Origin: Epiperipatus broadwayi
Taxonomy: Eukaryota; Onychophora; Udeonychophora; Euonychophora; Peripatidae
Direction: 5' to 3'
DNA: 64,000 nucleotides
Assembly: GCA_028023455.1 (NCBI GenBank)
Contig: JAQFVV010006648.1
Location: 498,001 to 562,000 of the forward strand
This document shows positions 45,881 to 58,657 of this stretch, piece after piece. A program made the translations under genes and the position numbers. Position 1 is the stretch's first letter, and every line of letters begins with the position of its first letter. Under the pieces are notes generated by a model. The model was not told the DNA's origin. It worked only from the letters and a program-made list of their open reading frames with translations, and made no database searches.

Positions 45881-47360
45881 GTCCAGATTTCCTTAAGAAA
45901 TCATGGTGGTTGCATCTGACTATAATTGGATTTGGGGTCTTCATATAGGAAGAATGCTATGAATGATGCGATTTAACTTTAATCCAAGATTGAATTCATT
46001 TTAAACAAAATAATTTAGTATTAAATATTTATTACAGATATAACTTAGATTAATTCATCTAACCTTCACCTTTATAGATTGTTTGTTACGCTCAGTATTC
46101 GAACTCAAGCTAAGTTTTACATGTAACTCTCTTCAGGGGTTTCCATCAATATCCTACAGTAGTAATAATATTTAATATAATCTCTATAGATTTTTAAAAT
46201 TAATATGGGTATGTATATTCAATATTATTTTGTTTCAGAAAATAAATAAATAAATAATTTAAATTAATCAGAGACCTCCTTGGATTTATAATAAATTTTA
46301 ACAGGTTTATTAACAGATAACAATTTAAATTTATTTCATATAATGAAAAAAAATATTATTATAAATACTTTACATACATTTCTACAATTTTATAACAAAT
46401 TAAATAATACCTTTCCATGTTCCCATAGTAGATATATCTCATAACACGAACAAATTTTTTATAAGTTATAAAACAATAAATGAAATTTTATATAAAAAAA
46501 TTATAATAATACTAACTAGATAAATTTAATTTAAATAATATATGTATAAATGATGATCTTATATTATCTAATCCTTGTGAAGGAATTCCAATTTTATGAG
46601 ACCCCCTCCTATGTGTGGTTATTATGAAATAAAAGACATTTCATACAAGAATGTTAATCATTTCACAAAGAATAATAAGCAAATATTACTATATTAATTA
46701 GGTTAGTAATAAACAAAAATTCTGTCCTGTCATGAATGAATTTAATATGAAGAACAATAAAATCTTACCTACATATTAAGTCAAATCACTTTACAGGGAA
46801 GACCTAAATTTTATTAAATAAAAAAAAATATTTAACTCATTGATCTTTCCATTTCTCTTCATCTAATAACTTTCTTAAAATGGACTATTTCAATGTAAAT
46901 GAATTAAAATTAGATTAAAATGGATAAAATTAGATGTCTGAAGTTGATAACACAAAAAGATAATATGTTGTATTAAAATTTTATGGTATTGTCCTATTCC
47001 TTTCCATAATGAGATTTATAATGTTCATTAAAGATAAAGTTCTTTATGCTTTGGTCATCAACCATCGGTGGAGCAGTCAGCATACTCTTTGCTCAGAATT
47101 TCTCTTACATGATATTGACATCTTCCATAAATTATTTGACTATCAATTGAAATTTCATTTAAATTATATAGATGAAGTACACATATACTTTAGACATTTT
47201 TGTAGGAATAAGTAATTACCTTATTTTCAGTTAAAACAATAGCATTTGATCCTATGGAAAATGGTCTTTACTCATGGTGCATTTTCTATACTTATTATCT
47301 TCTGTAAAATAATTTAATTTAAATATATAAATGTTTTTTGACAAAATTTATCTTCTTTAG
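45881..47360. other. No gene seen
   Basis: Very AT-rich. The plus frame 47009-47215 has no recognisable domain or splice context. Nothing else supported. Confidence 0.5.
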
Positions 47361-48592
47361 AATTATTCAAATGAAAATCAATCTCCGATAATGTGTTATT
47401 TTTTAAATATTATAAATTTTCACACACTCTCCCTCCATTAAGAGTTTAAAAACTTAAGTGAATCACTTAAGTTTAGAACATACATTCTACATACACCAAC
47501 TCTTACAGACCATGCTTAAATCAGGGCTTGAATCTATTATGTACATGATATTATAATCAAATATTCAATTGTACAAATCTACTTAACCATCGTAGCAGAA
47601 AGACTGTCTCATTTTTAGCCACCTATGATTAGACAAACATGACTTATAAATGTAAATCTATTATTATAAAGCACTGAAAACTTTGAAAATATTCAAATGG
47701 AAGTCAATCTTCGATAATGTGCTATTTCTTAAGTATTATAAATTTTCACGCACTTGCCCACTGGTAAGACTTTAAAAAACTTAGTGAATCACTTAAGTTT
47801 AGAGTGTATATTCTATAAACACCAACTCTTACAGACCATGCTTATATCAGGGCTTGAGTCTATTATGTGCCTGATGTTATAATCATATATTCAATTATAC
47901 AAATCTATTTAATCCATCACAGAAGAAAGACAGTATCTTATTTTAAGCACTTTATAATAATATATTTACATTTATAGTCATGTTTGTCTAATCATAAGTG
48001 ATTAAAATGAGACTATCTTTCTCCTGTGATGGGTTAAGGCAGATTTGTACAACTGAATATTTGATTATAACATCAGGCACATAATAGACTCAAGCCCTGA
48101 CTTAAACATGGTCTGTAAGAGTTGGTGTATATAGAATGTATGCTCTAAACTTAAGTGATTCACTTAAGTTATTTTGAACTCTTACCGGCAAGCGAGTGTG
48201 TGAAAATTTATAATATTTAAGAAATAGTGCATTATCGGATATTGACTTCCATTTGAATAATTTCAAAGTTTTCAGCACTTTATAATAATAGATTTACATG
48301 TATAAGTCATGTTTGTCTAATTGTAGGTAGTTAAAAATGAGACACTGTCTTTCTTCTGCAATGGGTTAAGTAGATTTATACAATTGAATATTTGATTACA
48401 ACATCAAGCACACAATAGACTCAAGCCCTGATTTAAGCATGGTCTGTAAGAGTTGGTATGTATAGAATGTATACTCTAAACTTAAATGATCTCATTTAAG
48501 TTTTTTAAACTCTTACCAGCAGGTGAGTGCGTAAAAATTTATAATTTTTAAGAAATAGTGCATTATTGGAGATTGACTTTCATTAGCTCTTT
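47361..48592. repeat. 1.2-kb palindrome of two head-to-head dimers (about 330-bp unit)
   Basis: The left arm (to about 47948) has two minus-oriented units spaced 326 bp (ACCAACTCTTACAGACCATG at 47495 and 47821). The right arm has two plus-oriented units spaced 331 bp (GTCTGTAAGAG at 48111 and 48442). Each unit holds a short palindrome, ACTTAAGTGAATCACTTAAG or a variant. No frame and no CTGANGA...GAAA core was seen. The architecture is that of the 400-family array at 62.3 kb. Confidence 0.8.
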
Positions 48593-50954
48593 ATAATAAT
48601 AGACTTCTTTAAAATTCCAATTTAGAATGATCTTATGAGTTTCTCTAATTAATAAAATATATATATAATTTTATTTTGAAATTACAATTAATAATACTAA
48701 AGAGTGATTTATTTACTCTCTTTATTGAGTGAGATTAGAGTTCTTTTCTAATAAAATTTTTATCAAGAAGAAAATTCGTTCAAACTATTGATCCATCTTT
48801 AATATGTTCCAAATTCGAACACAACAAAATGATTATGTGTAGTGGCTAGTTCATTGGCAAAAGATAGAATTAATTTGGAAATTATTGATCCAGCTTTTAT
48901 AGTAGAATCAACTTCTGATAGCATGTGTTAAATATACTATTTGATTTTTGATTTCATATTTGATTACTGTTGAAATTATAATTAATAATTATATAATTGA
49001 ATTCTGGTTTTCATTTCCTTTGTATTTAGTTGCTAAGATGCTACTTGACCTAAGGTTATCTCTATGTTTGACATCTTGATTAATGATTTTAGTCAACTTA
49101 AATAATCATCATACATATATAAATGATTTAAAAATAATCATTTTAGTATTTATTTCAATTTAAAACAACTATTTATTTAAATGGACTTTTGTCATCAATA
49201 TTTTTATAATTTAATCTTTAAATTATATATCTGTATATATATATATTTTAACATACTCTCACAATATATATATATATATTGTGCCCTGCGAATAAGAAGT
49301 AGGATCCAAAGCAGATATGGCAAGTCCCGACATTAGGCTATACTGGAATTCTGTCTGATACCATTCAATAAACTTACCATTTTCAACTCTATTTAATCAA
49401 TTATGATGATTTGGGTCCACCTTAACTCCATTAAATATTTCTAAATAAAGTGTAATTTCCCATAACAATTGTGAGACTCATTTTATCCTATCAACAGATC
49501 ACATCCCTTAACATTAAACAAATATAAAAGTATTTATCCAAGGGCATAAGAATACCTAAGTATCCAAATACTCTCATGACTAACAATAAAGATCAAATGA
49601 ATATAATAAAACGTCTATAACTATTAAATTTCAGTTAAACTAATTAATAACTTAGACTATCATTTTATTACATGTAGAGCTTTTATTCTTATTATTTCAT
49701 AGGATGATGATTAGAAATAATCACAATAATTTTATATTAAGGAGGATCTCAAGATAATCATTGATTTCTATTAACTCTTCATACTACCCATAGAATGCCA
49801 GGAGGGATTTTATTGAACTCTACGGATAGTGCATCAATCACTAAAAGATTTATAACCTGAATTTATAATCAAGCTTATACTTTTAAATCATTATTATCAT
49901 CCAAAGTGTAATTATATTTACTACTTTCAACAATAATTAATTCATAATTTAATTGCTTATAAATAAGCATACTTTAATAATTTGCAACGTCATCAATGAC
50001 TTATGTGATCCAGGCAGCTTGCTGTAAATTAAAATATCTTTTAAGGGATGTGTACTCAATGACTATTATATTGTTCTGAACTGGATTAATTTCTCATTTC
50101 AATCATATACTGTATTTTCTGTGTTCATGTGATGTAATGACAATGATTTCCACAAAAAAATGCAACATTTGATACTTAAATTAATTTTCAAAAACAGCAA
50201 CTTTAATCATATCATTTACAAAAATATTAATAAACATTTCAACTAATAAGTAATTTAAAATAAAAGTATTAAGATTAAATACTCACATAATATAGTAATA
50301 TTATAAACAATTAAACATACTTAATATTTTGAATGTTTACAATAAAACTAAAAAATATACTTTCAGATGATCCGGTAATGTTGTGATATTTCCCATTAGA
50401 TACATATAATTAATTGTTCTATATACCACAGCCCGAATATTTCTATTAAATAAAGATTTCTTCTTTCTTCCCTTTTTTAATTATTAACCCCTTATAATTT
50501 AAGTTTTAAATTTTCAAGATATAATGAAAAGAACATGAACTATTATATTCTTGTTTCTATAAAATCCTTATTATAATATAGTGAAATTTACTATTGTTTA
50601 GTTTATTGGCCCCCATGATATTTATCTTTTGACCTTTATTTATCTATTTTCCTGAAATATTATTATATTAAGTTAACTACAAAATTATAAATTAGTTCAA
50701 TTTGCTAAATTACAACCAAGAGGAAATTTATGGATATACTATCAAATCTGAATCCCTATATTTTCTTAGAATAATTTTCATCTACAATGTAAATAGACTG
50801 CTCTTTGATATATCATAAATCAAATAGTTATTTTTATTTTAACTAACTACCTACTGATTACCTTTATAACACTGACATATATGTATTGAATATATATTCC
50901 CTAAAATTATTTAATTCTACAAATTATAAACCAAAATTACTTCTAATACCCTAT
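48593..50954. other. No gene seen; possible element start at 49280
   Basis: AT-rich. An AT run at 49264-49280 is followed by TGTGCCCTGCGAATAAG, which looks like an LTR-type start after an AT tract, but I could not find a matching end. Remaining sequence unassigned. Confidence 0.4.
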
Positions 50955-51290
50955 CAATATTAAACTGTTGGCTGATTCAGGTACGTATGACTATATAAAT
51001 GAATGAACTTGGATTGAAAACATTGTTTTCATTTTGGATTCATAGCTTTACAGTTAATAAAAATGGTAAAAGATGATTGCTGGAGGATTGCATTACATCC
51101 AAAGTTCTAGTTGCAGTGCTCTCAGATCCAAGGCTTCTCACTGATGAAGGCTATAAGCTAGAAATCAGTCTAGGGATATTGGATGAGTAGACACTAGATA
51201 GGGATTTTTGATCCACAAATCTTTTACCATCCATTAACTACTATGGCTTTCACTAGATGGCACTACTGTGGTGAATTGCTACTGTAATAG
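50955..51290 (+). repeat. Diverged single unit of the 456 family
   Basis: CTCACTGATGAAGGCTATAAGC, then TAGAAATCAGTC, GGATATTGGATGAGTAG and GGCACTACTGTGG appear in family order. Core boxes and helix II (GGCT/AGCT region) are kept although the rest is diverged. Confidence 0.65.
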
Positions 51291-51756
51291 TAACCAACAT
51301 CAACATATTTTTTCATAATATTCTATCCTGTAAAAAGATATTATTGTTTTGTTGTTGTTGTTTTTTTAGAATTTTCATGTCATTTTGTTTTTAATTATGC
51401 TTTAACATTTGCTGGTATAATGTTAGGATATAATTTTTTTGGATTTGTTTTTTACTGTAATGCATTATCCGATATTTCTACACTTAAATAATAAATCAAT
51501 GATTATATTTTGTATTTAATTAACCATTAATGTAAGTCATAACTTTATCAGTTCATAATAGCAATTGTGTTCATTTTTAAATGAAGAATTTTTAGGTAAA
51601 TGTTTTATAATTATTACTATTTTAAAATTATTTTATATATAAATTGTTTTTATTGTATATCTTTAATGGCGAAATAAAAAAATAAAATAAAATATGTATA
51701 ATATTTATTTTTTGCCTCAGATTTTATTAACTTTTAGTATTCCATTTGTTGCTGTG
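51291..51756. other. No gene seen
   Basis: AT-rich spacer. It contains TTGTTGTTGTTGTTTTTTT at about 51350. Confidence 0.5.
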
Positions 51757-51770
51757 ATATATATATATAT

Positions 51771-51803
51771 TGAAGCGGAATCTGAGATTCAGATTGCGCT
51801 TCA
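51771..51803 (+). repeat. 5'-terminal hairpin of the solo LTR
   Basis: TGAAGCGGAATCTGA pairs with TCAGATTGCGCTTCA over 15 positions with one mismatch, around a GAT loop. It is the strongest of the terminal LTR hairpins in this window. Confidence 0.75.
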
Positions 51804-54800
51804 CAGCCCACTTCCAATCTTCCGCTACCAACCTAAATTCAAACTCTATTCTTGCATACATATTCCACTCACTAACACATTTGTTTGTATCCTTTTGTTT
51901 GAGTATTATTAACTAACATATTTATGAACGAAGATATTGGCATAAATATCTGAATTTAAACATGCAAAATAAAATTAATAAATGTAGCATCTGAAAATTC
52001 GTATACGCAATAGGGGATGGGGGATTAATTATCACGGACTTATAATATCAAAATATATTATAATTTCTGTATTTATTTATTTTATAAAAGTTATAGTAAT
52101 TGTTTGTTAATTGCAGCTCAGATATCTATAGATATTGTAGAGACAAAAGTACTGAGCCAATATTTAGTGGAAAAGTTCGTGATATGTAATTTTATAAAAT
52201 TGTGTTTTTAAATTATTTTTGCCATTAAACTCCACTTTTCTTTTAAATCCAATATGGAAGATGCGATTGTAATTAGTCAAAATTAATTAAAGGTGAGAAG
52301 CGTAATCTTGTATAATATTCTAACATAACTTTAATTAAAAGTTTCTCTAAAATCAAAAGTAGAAACTAAACTTAATTGATTTACTTTTGTTACAAACATT
52401 TTCTTTTATCAAAATTAATTAAAGTTTGAATACTTATCTAACAATGGCATCTTCCATCACAATAGGTAAAAGCTTGTATACGAATTCTTTTGGAAATTAG
52501 ATTGCAATGACCAATCAGAAAGGGATTCCAAAAATACCGAGGCATGGAATTAATTACAAATTAATTTAGAGAGTAACTGGGACAGTCAAGGAGAGCAGTC
52601 ACCAAGAAAATTTGCGTTCGTTAATTTCAATGTGTACTGAGTAAATCTAAATCGCCTTTCTCGCCATTCGAGATGGCCTTCCCTGCAATCTGTGCCCATG
52701 GATCCCGATACTCATAGACTATACCTATATGCCTGTTCGTTAAATCATAAAATTACTACCTGCCTGAATAACTATGTTTGACAAACTAGATCTAGTCTCC
52801 GCGGGAATTGAAATCATCAAAAGAACCGCCATGTTTTACAGAGGTAATCATTTCAAATGCTGCTAGACTCTTAAAGTTACCATGAATAATTTTAACTTTC
52901 ACCTATCTATTTCTTTAAACATTTTGTAAATCTTTCATTTGTAAAATTTAATATTAGTTATGAATTAATTTGTAAAGTTCTTACCTTTTTGTTAATTGTA
53001 CCTTGTTCTCTCTCTATATAACTTAGCTGTAATCTCTCCTACATTAAACCTCTCCTGAATAATTATTAGTTCTTAATTTCACATCTATGCGGCAATATTT
53101 TATTTTCACTATTATATTTTATACAGTCAGATACTAAATTATATGTCGATAATTTCCCCCCAGAATCGCAAGTGCTTACGCTATCTCTTTTAATAAAAGA
53201 AAACCCTTCTTACGTTTCAGAGGGTAATTAACCTGGTAGTTTTTAAAAACAAATTTGTTATTCTTAGTATAGCGGGTGCCTGCCAGTCTGGGGAAATAAA
53301 ATCAGAATTTGATAATTATTATACAGTGTTATTTTCTAAAACTAAGTAAAAATCTATTTTCTTAGAAATGTGTTTATTTGGTTAATTAAATAATAGCGCT
53401 GACTTCTGAAATCTGCAAATAGATTCATATGAATAAAATTACTATTATTTTATTGAAATCAATAGCCACCACCGACTATACATATATTTAATAATATGAA
53501 AAGTATTTATTTACTAAAGCATTCCAAACCAAAGATTTATATTTATACGTTGTGGAAAGTTTACGTGTAGTTTAAAATAATATATAAGGGGGGATCGTTT
53601 AGTTCTATGAGCTATATTATATTAGCATTAACTGTAATTCTTCCACATCCACGTAGTAATCAAATCATACCGGTACGAGGGGTTTTTATTAATAAAGATA
53701 GGCGATAATTATTTATTCCTTAGCTAAATATCTACATATTTATATTAATGCAAGCGTTACGTGTATACCGGCCGTTCGTGATATATATATCTTTGTGCTT
53801 CATTCATTTTTTACTTCCAATCCCAAGAACAAGGTTTGGCAAACCTCTTTGGATTTCTTCAGCGCGAGATATTATTGCATAGGGTTCGCTCTGGCAAAAG
53901 TCCAGCCTATGGCAATTCAATAAAGCGCCTTCTTGTTGTTTATGACCCGACCCTGCCGACGTTTGCAGAGAGTCGCATTTCTTTAATGGTGAATTGAAGC
54001 GTCTTCTTAGATCTTAGAATAGATCGTTCCATTGCCCTCATACACGTACCACTCTCCCATATTTCGTTTTGGTTAAAAGCCTATTAATTCTAAACCGTAC
54101 TGTTATGATTATACTAAATGGATTGCCATTTTTTTATATGTATTTCATTCGCACTTTCAGATACGACACTTCTGCCATTATTATTATTTCCCAAATTAGC
54201 TTCCCACACACGTTCTTATATAGCAAAATGCAAATATTAATTAAATAAAATTACCCTTATCATCCAACTGAATAAACTTACGTATTGGTATGAATGCTGT
54301 TGTTCTTATTACTGGTGGATTCAAATAACTTCGGGTACCGTAGTCTAGCGCTATTATTAAAAATCTTATGTATCCCAGTCAATCGATAAATTATTGACAT
54401 ATAAATAGCCGCACTCGAATAAAGCCATGAATTATTTGTTATTGATGATTAAATATGTTCATTGTATAGTATTGTAAGGGAGGTTAATGTTGTCCAAGGG
54501 AGATAAGCACCCATTTTATTGACATTGTAACACCAATAACGTTTGCAATCATATATACTCCAAGTTGATTTAATAAATTTTATATCTTTCTAAATATCTA
54601 AGTCATTGTTTCATTCATTGAATAGAAATAATTTTGATGTAATATAAAAAGGTTTCACTTACTAGATGATCGAAAATCGCTAATTATAATATTCTAGACA
54701 TGAACCAAGTTCGAATAAGAGTCTTTTTGTGTCACGACTTTGTGATGCCGGCGGGGTAGGAATAAATTAGATCAGTATCATTGGAATTGTTGCTCATAAG

Positions 54801-54940
54801 TGGGTAGATCTGGAAAATAGGCAAATAGGGCAGAGTTCATGAATGTTCCTGACTTATGTATCTTGCACAGGATTGGATTCGAGGTACTTTTGCCTAGATG
54901 CTAGATCTTGTTATATGAACAGACGAAACCGACCGGTACA
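51771..54940 (+). mobile_element. Solo LTR related to family B, 3.17 kb
   Basis: It starts TGAAGCGGAATC and ends GACCGGTACA. The last ~220 bp (GATCTGGAAAATAGGCAAATAGG, GGATTCGAGGTACTTTTGC, CTTGTTATATGAACAG) align with the end of the family B LTRs. It lies in an AT tract (51757-51770 and 54941-54958), consistent with an AT target duplication. It is too diverged to be the same subfamily. No internal region or gene is attached. The frames at 51694-51912 and 54843-55031 are chance. Confidence 0.8.
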
Positions 54941-54958
54941 ATATATATATATATATAT

Positions 54959-56034
54959 AACATCTTTAAATTGTATGTATATATATATATACATAATATT
55001 ATTGCTCAATGATTACAGATGTCCTTCATAGCAGCAAATTATGATAAAAAACTTTGCATCATACTGAAAGAACTTTTTCCATTGACAAATGAAATCTGTT
55101 ATGTGTGCTTATGAAGATATGTATTTTTATTGAGGAGATTAAAAGATTTTGTTTTATTAAATAAAGTTAATGAAAATATGTATATATTTATAATCTATTT
55201 TTCATGCTAAATTCTAGGTTATTGTAAACACTAAGACTATTCTGTTTTTTTTTTTTAAAGAAATTCCATATTTACAAAATTGAACTAGGTGACTTTTGAC
55301 TTTTTGACCAGTGTAATCTAGTTATTTGATGAAAAATTCAGATATAATCCTAACATGTTCCCAATCAAATAGCTCACTTTACATAAACAGTCTTATGTGT
55401 GATAATTATGATATAGTAAAATGTATATTAAATTCTGACTGATCGACAACATAGCTACAAATGCATTATAGCTACAAAACTATTTACTAGCTAACATGAT
55501 AACTGCATTAATAGGGCACACCTATATACATACATAAAAATGGATAAAAAGGTTATTAATTAGATTTTTTTATTCTATACTCCTAAGTAATTCTTGCAGT
55601 AAGATAAAGTATCTGAGTTATCCATTTTAGAATAATCTAGGAAAGCAATAATAATCAGTGGACATCAGATGGCACTGCAGTCAAATGCCAAACTGATTCT
55701 GGATATTAGCAAACTGTGATCAATTTTTATACTATTCAAGTTTATGATTTAAAAGTTTTACTCAACTAATAATTTGGTTCAAAGCCAATTTTTTATATAG
55801 CTATGTGAATAGTTAGCGTAGACTATTGAAATTATAGATAATATAAAAAAATTTTAAAATAATGGTCAATATAGTATCATGTTAATCAATCTTTTTTTCT
55901 CTAATGAAAGGATAATTAATTTAACTAATTACATTTTTTTATGTGCAAGTTTTTAAATTGTATTTCTTAACCAATATACAGATTTATCGAGATCTATACA
56001 AATGTAAATTCATTGTCACATTCTACATGTTTGC
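54959..56034. other. No gene seen
   Basis: AT-rich spacer with a (TA)n run at about 54977-54993. No frame, exon signal or shared repeat supported. Confidence 0.5.
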
Positions 56035-56056
56035 AATATAATTTACTATTAAGCAT
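56035..56056. repeat. 22-bp target duplication, left copy
   Basis: A 22-bp string beginning AATATAATTTAC and ending TTAAGCAT is identical to 57802-57823. The last six bases also fit the array's inverted end, so the true duplication may be slightly shorter. Confidence 0.7.
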
Positions 56057-57801
56057 CACATGATCACATTTCCTATACTAGCACCTTAATTGTTGATAAA
56101 CAGAGCAAAACTCTCCAGACCCGTATGACTATATAAGCTATTGAGCTTAGATTGAAAATATTTTTTGGGTTTTCAATTTCATTCTCATAGTTTTGTAGTT
56201 AAGTAGAGATAAAAGGTGGTTGCTAGAGGGTTGCATTAGATCCTAAGATCTAGATGCAGTGCTCTCAGATCCAAAGCTCCTCACTGACGAAGGCCACTAG
56301 CCAGAAACTAGTCTGGGGATATTGGATGAGTAGGCATTAGATAGGGATTTTATGCACAAGCCTTCTGGCATCCATTGATTACTCTGTTTAGCACAGGTGG
56401 CAATACTGTATGGAGAGTTTTGCTCTGTTTATCAACAATGAAGGTGCTAGTATAGGAAATGTGATTATATGATGCTTAATGGTTTAACACCAATCCTGCC
56501 TAATAGGATAGTGGTGGTTATGGTTGTAAAAGAGCCAAAGACACCAAAATGTATGGGTGCTGAACTGAGTTCAGACCCGTATGACTATATAAGCTATTGA
56601 GCTTAGATTGAAAATATTTTTTGTGTTTTCAATTTCATTCTCATAGTTTTGTAGTTAAGTAGAGATAAAAGGTGGTTGCTAGAGGGTTGCATTAGATCCT
56701 AAGATTTAGATGCAGTGCTCTCAGATCCAAAGCTCCTCACTGACGAAGGCCACAAGCCAGAAACTAGTCTGGGGATATTGGATGAGTAGGCATTAGATAG
56801 GGATTTTATGCACAAGCCTTCTGGCATCCATTGATTACTCTGTTTAGCACAGGTGGCAATACTGTATGGAGAGTTTTGCTCTGTTTATCAACAATTAAGG
56901 TGCTAGTATAGGAAATGTGATTATATGATGCTTAATGGTTTAACACCAATCCTGCCTAATAGGATAGTGGTGGCTATGGTTGTAAAAGAGCCAAAGACAC
57001 CAAAATGTATGGGTGCTGAACTGAGTTCAGACCCGTATGACTATATAAGCTATTGAGCTTAGATTGAAAATATTTTTTGTGTTTTCAATTTCATTCTCAT
57101 AGTTTTGTAGTTAAGTAGAGATAAAAGGTGGTTGCTAGAGGGTTGCATTAGATCCTAAGATCTAGATGCAGTGCTCTCAGATCCAAAGCTCCTCACTGAC
57201 GAAGGCCACAAGCCAGAAACTAGTCTGGGGATATTGGATGAGTAGGCATTAGATAGGGATTTTATGCACAAGCCTTCTGGCATCCATTGATTACTCTGTT
57301 TAGCACAGGTGGCAATACTGTATGGAGAGTTTTGCTCTGTTTATCAACAATTAAGGTGCTAGTATAGGAAATGTGATCATGTGATGCTTAATGGTTTAAC
57401 ACCAATCCTGCCTAATAGGATAGTGGTGGCTATGGTTGTAAAAGAGCCAAAGACACCAAAATGTATGGGTGCTGAACTGAGTTCAGACCTGTATGACTAT
57501 ATAAGCTATTGAGCTTAGATTGAAAATATTTTTTGTGTTTTCAATTTCATTCTCATAGTTTTGTAGTTAAGTAGAGATAAAAGGTGGTTGCTAGAGGGTT
57601 GCATTAGATCCTAAGATCTAGTTGCAGTGCTCTCAGATCCAAAGCTGCTCACTGACGAAGGCCACAAGCCAGAAACTAGTCTGGGGATATTGGATGAGTA
57701 GGCATTAGATAGGGATTTTATGCACAAGCCTTCTGGTATCCATTGTTTACTCTGTTTAGCACAGGTGGCAATACTGTATGGAGAGTTTTGCTCTGTTTAT
57801 T
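56057..57801 (+). repeat. 456-bp tandem array with hammerhead-like cores
   Basis: Four consecutive copies of the core lie at 56281, 56737, 57193 and 57649, exactly 456 bp apart each time. The array is preceded by a short inverted piece (56057-56117) of the unit end. Each unit has CTGACGA, a GGC/GCC hairpin with variable loop (CACTA or CACAA), GAAACTAG, and GGATATTGGATGAG. Units are nearly identical. No coding frame. The 22-bp flanking repeats mark it as one inserted DNA unit. Confidence 0.85.
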
Positions 57802-57823
57802 AATATAATTTACTATTAAGCAT
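57802..57823. repeat. 22-bp target duplication, right copy
   Basis: Identical to 56035-56056. It directly adjoins the tail end of the older PLE2-type copy. Confidence 0.7.
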
Positions 57824-58440
57824 TAGTTTATGTGTTTTCCTGAAGGTTTGTGATGATAATGTTTTAGTTGTATTTTTATATCCATCATCTAATATGAATA
57901 TTGAATGTCTTTAGAAAAATTTAACTTTATTTAAAATATTCAAAATACATTCAACTGTTAATAATAGCACATCAAACACATTAGTATATGCACAATGTTT
58001 CGAGAGGATTCAAATCTGGAATCTTACATTATTGAGTATTGAATTTTTAAGATAATGCTCTAACAGAGCCATCCTACCAAAGGCAATAGTCAGTAGAAAT
58101 TTCATATACTTATCTATGAGGTTTCTCCTAATTTCTCCACTTTTTCCTAAGACCAAAGTTGATTAGTGATTTCTATACATTATGTATAGTCACACTAGAT
58201 TGGCTTATGGCATTGTTTACCATTGACATGTGAATGGCTTCTTTAAAAATTTTTCTTTATATCTTTTTTTCTCTATCCAATATTTTTTTGTATTTTCCCA
58301 ATTGAACATATGTTCATCACCAAATACATGGTCTGCTACTTTAGTCGCATCTGCTTTCTTGCTTCTAATCATCAGTTTGTGTTTTTGCAGGTGCTTTTCA
58401 ATGGGATGACTGGTCTCACCAATGTATGTTCTTGATTATT
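57824..58440 (-). mobile_element. Older PLE2-type Penelope-like copy
   Basis: Read on the minus strand it has the same order as 44680-45460: endonuclease remnant (58430-58100), decayed tRNA-like segment (about 58085-58000), a GTTTCGAGAGG fragment of the hammerhead-like region, one tandem-repeat unit, and the tail end. Many substitutions and small gaps separate it from the younger copy. Confidence 0.75.
58100..58430 (-). pseudogene. Decayed PLE2 endonuclease
   Basis: The minus frame keeps RTYIGETSHPIEKHLQKHK and KVADHVFGDEHMFNWENTK, homologous to the frame at 45112-45460. It then breaks into several stops and shifts (near 58250-58120). The first half of GIY-YIG (VY-x-IPC) is cut off at 58435. 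Confidence 0.7.
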
Positions 58441-58657
58441 CTTTTTGTTTAATTGTTTTTGTAGCATATACAAAAACAAAACTTATATTATTATTACAAA
58501 ACTCTGAATAATTAGATTAAAAAATATTATCAAACCAGTATGAAAGACTTGATTAATGACATAATAGGTTTTTGGAATTTCATCATTGATAAAATGCGAC
58601 ACAATCTTTATTTTCAGTTAAAACAAAAAAAAAAAACAACTATAAAATAATGTTACA

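Noticed and set aside
47009-47215. 68-codon ORF
   Set aside because: No motif, no splice context, composition like the surrounding spacer.
49264-49300. Start of a further solo LTR after an AT run
   Set aside because: No matching 3' terminus followed by an AT run was found within about 3 kb.
56057-57801. Regular direct repeats as a CRISPR array or ordinary satellite
   Set aside because: The units are 456 bp with no spacer-repeat alternation, the genome is eukaryotic, and a target duplication brackets the block, so it is a mobile-element multimer.
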